Shown here piece after piece: positions 61,486-64,000 of a stretch of DNA of 64,000 nt; position 1 is the first letter of the stretch; each line of letters begins with the position of its first letter. The DNA comes from Prevotellaceae bacterium UBA4359 (GTDB taxonomy: Bacteria; Bacteroidota; Bacteroidia; Bacteroidales; Bacteroidaceae), in NCBI GenBank assembly GCA_002393555.1, contig DGSP01000033.1, forward strand, positions 1-64,000, read 5' to 3'. The translations under genes were made by a program, and so were the position numbers. The notes under the pieces were generated by a model that was not told the origin of the DNA, searched no databases, and saw only the letters and a list, made by a program, of their open reading frames with translations.

Positions 61486-63861
61486 ATGAATAAGATTGTT
61501 AAGAAAGAGCAGTTCAGCGAGAAAGTGTTCAAACTGGTGGTTGAGGCTCCGCTCATCGCCAAGTCTCGCAAGGCTGGCCATTTCGTCATCGTCCGTGTGG
61601 GCGAGAAGGGCGAACGTATGCCACTCACCATCGCAGATTCTGATGTTGAGGCAGGCACCATCACACTTGTCGTGCAGAAGGTGGGCTACTCATCCACCAA
61701 ATTGTGCAATCTGAACGAAGGCGACTACATCACCGACGTGGTGGGTCCGCTGGGTCAGGCCACCCACATCGAGAAGTTTGGCACGGTGGTTTGCGCTGGC
61801 GGCGGTGTGGGCGTGGCTCCCATGCTGCCCATCATCAAAGCACTGAAGGCCGCAGGCAACAAGGTTGTCTCCGTGTTGGCCGGTCGCACAAAGGAACTCA
61901 TCATTCTGGAAGACGAGGTGCGCAAGCACTCCGACGAGGTCATCATCATGACAGACGATGGCTCCTACGGCCAGAAGGGTGTGGTGACTGTCGGCATTGA
62001 GCAGGTCATCCAGCGCGAGAAAGTCGATAAGTGCTTCGCCATCGGCCCTGCCATCATGATGAAGTTCTGCTGCCTCTTGACAAAGAAATATAACGTGCCG
62101 ACCGACGTGTCGCTCAACACAATCATGGTGGATGGAACGGGCATGTGTGGTGCCTGCCGCATCACGGTGGGAGGCAAGACCCGTTTCGTCTGTGTAGATG
62201 GTCCTGAGTTTGACGGCCACGAAGTGGATTTCGACGAGATGTTCAAGCGCATGGGTGCCTTCAAGCCCATCGAGATTGAGGAGATGAAGAAACTGGAGGA
62301 ACACGTGAACAGCACAACAGGTTCTGTATGCTGCGACTCTGTTGCAGCAAAGAAGACTGAAACAGCCGCCGATGCCACTGGCATGACAACAGACACTCCC
62401 CTCTCCGAACTAACCAACCGCAACGCCGCATGGCGTAAGGAATTGGCTGCCAACATGAAACCCAAGGAGCGCGGCGAGATTGAGCGTTGCGTGATGGCTG
62501 AACTTGACCCTGTCTATCGTGCCACCACCCGCACCGAAGAAGTGAACATCGGCCTGACAAAGGAGCAGGCTCTCACAGAAGCCAAGCGTTGCCTCGACTG
62601 CGCCAAGCCTTCGTGCATGGAGGGCTGTCCTGTCAACATCAACATACCCTCGTTCGTGAAGAACATCGAACGTGGCCAGTTCCTGGAGGCAGCCAAAGTG
62701 CTCAAGGCCACCTCGGCCCTGCCTGCCGTGTGCGGTCGCGTGTGTCCGCAGGAAAAACAATGTGAGAGCAAGTGTATCAAACTGAAGATGAACCAAAAGC
62801 CCGTTGCCATCGGCTATCTGGAGCGTTTCGCTGCCGACTTCGAACGCGAGTCGGGCAAGATGGCCCTGCCTGAATGTGCGCCAAAGAATGGCAAGAAAGT
62901 GGCCATTGTCGGTTCGGGTCCTGCAGGTCTCTCATGTGCAGGCGATTTGGCCAAGGCTGGCTATGACGTGACGGTGTTCGAGGCACTGCACGAGATTGGC
63001 GGTGTGCTGAAGTATGGCATCCCCGAGTTCCGTCTGCCCAACGCCATCGTCGATGTCGAAATCGACAACTTGCGCAAGATAGGCGTGAACTTCGTGAAGG
63101 ACTGCATCGTAGGCAAAACTATCACCATCCAGCAACTGGAAGACGAGGGCTACAAAGCCATCTTTGTGGCATCGGGTGCAGGTCTGCCCAACTTCATGAA
63201 CATCCCCGGAGAAAACTCGGTAGGCGTGATGTCATCTAACGAGTATCTGACACGTGTGAACTTGATGGATGCTTCGAACCCTGCTTCTGACACGCCTATC
63301 GTGAAAGCCAAGAGCGTGATGGTTGTGGGTGGCGGCAACACTGCCATGGACTCTTGCCGCACAGCCAAGCGACTGGGTGCTGAGCATGTGTTCATCGCCT
63401 ATCGCCGCAGCGAGGCTGAGATGCCAGCACGTCTGGAAGAGGTGAAGCATGCCAAGGAAGAAGGTATCGAGTTCCTCACACTTCACAACCCAATTGAATA
63501 TATTTCAGACGAAAAGGGCAATGTGACTCAAGTGAAACTCCAAGTGATGGAACTGGGCGAGCCGGATGCGTCTGGCCGTCGTTCTCCCATCCCCGTGGAG
63601 GGCAAGATTGAAACACGCGACATCGACCTCGCCATCGTGGCCGTCGGCGTAAGCCCCAACCCCATCGTGCCGAAGTCGGTAGAAGGTCTCGAACTGGGCA
63701 GGAAGAACACCATTGCGGTGAACGACCAGATGCAGTCGAACATCCCGACCATCTTTGCTGGTGGCGACATCGTGCGCGGTGGTGCAACTGTCATTCTCGC
63801 TATGGGCGATGGTCGCAAGGCTGCTGCCAACATCGACGAGATGCTGAAAGCACAGGCCTGA
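61486..63861 (+). CDS. Fused PyrK-like / GltD-like oxidoreductase (Nfn-type; annotated as glutamate synthase small subunit)
   Basis: The 791-residue flavoprotein joins an N-terminal PyrK/NfnA-like half (1-270: FAD- and NAD-binding AGGGVGVAPMLP, [2Fe-2S] cysteines in GTGMCGACRITVGGKTRFVCVDGPEF-type region, about 218-243) to a GltD/NfnB half (about 310-791: [4Fe-4S] cysteines CLDCAKPSCMEGCPVNI and CGRVCPQEKQCESKC, then GSGPAGLSCAGDLAKAGYDV and VVGGGNTAMDSCRTAKRLGA). This order fits NADH-dependent ferredoxin:NADP oxidoreductases (Nfn), which bifurcate electrons, better than a true glutamate synthase; no gltB is nearby. A fused form is common in Bacteroidetes. Confidence 0.9.
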   Translation: MNKIVKKEQFSEKVFKLVVEAPLIAKSRKAGHFVIVRVGEKGERMPLTIADSDVEAGTITLVVQKVGYSSTKLCNLNEGDYITDVVGPLGQATHIEKFGTVVCAGGGVGVAPMLPIIKALKAAGNKVVSVLAGRTKELIILEDEVRKHSDEVIIMTDDGSYGQKGVVTVGIEQVIQREKVDKCFAIGPAIMMKFCCLLTKKYNVPTDVSLNTIMVDGTGMCGACRITVGGKTRFVCVDGPEFDGHEVDFDEMFKRMGAFKPIEIEEMKKLEEHVNSTTGSVCCDSVAAKKTETAADATGMTTDTPLSELTNRNAAWRKELAANMKPKERGEIERCVMAELDPVYRATTRTEEVNIGLTKEQALTEAKRCLDCAKPSCMEGCPVNINIPSFVKNIERGQFLEAAKVLKATSALPAVCGRVCPQEKQCESKCIKLKMNQKPVAIGYLERFAADFERESGKMALPECAPKNGKKVAIVGSGPAGLSCAGDLAKAGYDVTVFEALHEIGGVLKYGIPEFRLPNAIVDVEIDNLRKIGVNFVKDCIVGKTITIQQLEDEGYKAIFVASGAGLPNFMNIPGENSVGVMSSNEYLTRVNLMDASNPASDTPIVKAKSVMVVGGGNTAMDSCRTAKRLGAEHVFIAYRRSEAEMPARLEEVKHAKEEGIEFLTLHNPIEYISDEKGNVTQVKLQVMELGEPDASGRRSPIPVEGKIETRDIDLAIVAVGVSPNPIVPKSVEGLELGRKNTIAVNDQMQSNIPTIFAGGDIVRGGATVILAMGDGRKAAANIDEMLKAQA

Positions 63862-63959
63862 TGCGAGAGGCTCAAGTGGCTCACCAGAAAGGAGCCTGCT
63901 TGATGCTGAAAAGCAAAGGCTTGAAAATGATTGCAACTATACTTTAGACATACACAATA

Positions 63960-64000
63960 AAAGGGGTGAACTGTTCGTTTATAAGAATGGTTCACCCCTT
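63960..64000 (+). terminator. Terminator after the Nfn-like gene (at the window edge)
   Basis: AAGGGGTGAAC pairs with GTTCACCCCTT; the T-tract, if any, lies beyond the window. 63862-63959 holds no gene. Confidence 0.7.

Noticed and set aside
1..64000. Insertion sequences, prophage or integrative elements
   Set aside because: No transposase, integrase, phage structural or conjugation gene was seen in any frame.

Overview
This window reads as chromosomal DNA from a member of the Bacteroidales, most likely Prevotellaceae (Prevotella/Segatella/Xylanibacter-like). The evidence is the repeated Bacteroidetes -7 promoter box TAnnTTTG in front of about two dozen genes, near absence of Shine-Dalgarno sequences, secreted plant- and glycan-degrading enzymes with lipobox or signal peptides, a CarboxypepD_reg-type TonB receptor, a pyrophosphate-dependent phosphofructokinase, and very long sensor kinases. 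No phage, transposase, CRISPR array or rRNA operon was seen; the content is mostly core metabolism with small accessory insertions.

Layout. 1-4.4 kb: tRNA-Val, then a secreted SGNH esterase and a PL11-type rhamnogalacturonan lyase (pectin breakdown). 4.5-10.1 kb: ilvD-ilvB-ilvN-ilvC behind a leader that looks like an attenuator. 10.3-14.7 kb: GH35 beta-galactosidase and a divergent Na/phosphate cotransporter. 14.8-18.7 kb: tRNA-His, folD, ffh and a DedA protein on the minus strand, facing SRP RNA, tRNA-Thr and an MGMT-like protein on the plus strand; the SRP RNA gene thus lies about 1 kb from its protein partner Ffh. 19-22 kb: a lipoprotein and an overlapping ECF sigma / probable anti-sigma / lipoprotein operon. 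22.1-27 kb: DUF4375-like protein, smpB, metH, mazG. 27.2-32.9 kb: tRNA-Ser and two tRNA-Glu genes, then a minus-strand lipoprotein-TPR-helicase operon. 33-39.4 kb: kdgK-eda-pfp-GH25-prmA on the minus strand, divergent from a LacI regulator, which links breakdown of pectin-derived keto-deoxygluconate to central carbon flow. 39.5-43.4 kb: dnaA, an MCE/MlaD protein and an amidase. 43.8-48.6 kb: TonB receptor, panB, pgk. 48.8-53.5 kb: ribE, then lipoprotein-GH51 arabinofuranosidase-CE2-like esterase (arabinose-containing hemicellulose or pectin side chains). 53.5-55.8 kb: rplU-rpmA with a structured leader, nth, and a membrane protein whose 3' end overlaps nth. 55.8-61 kb: a response regulator and an about 1450-residue fused double histidine kinase. 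61.5-63.9 kb: an Nfn/GltD-like flavoprotein.

The least explained signal is not a gene. At least five intergenic loci (10.15, 18.7, 27.6, 43.5, 61.2 kb, plus a weak one at 48.7 kb) carry short, spacer-less tandem arrays with the same 23-bp period although most unit sequences differ between loci; units have imperfect palindromic cores. Two of them (10.15 and 43.5 kb) are recognisably homologous unit by unit and in the same order. This looks like a dispersed, fast-diverging family of 23-bp repeats. Other repeat signals are a ten-unit 9-bp array between ilvD and ilvB, a 47-bp repeat that starts exactly at two stop codons, hairpin-rich elements inside two reading frames, and a 24-bp coding repeat at the junction of the fused kinase. 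All calls were made by reading the sequence; no database search was run.
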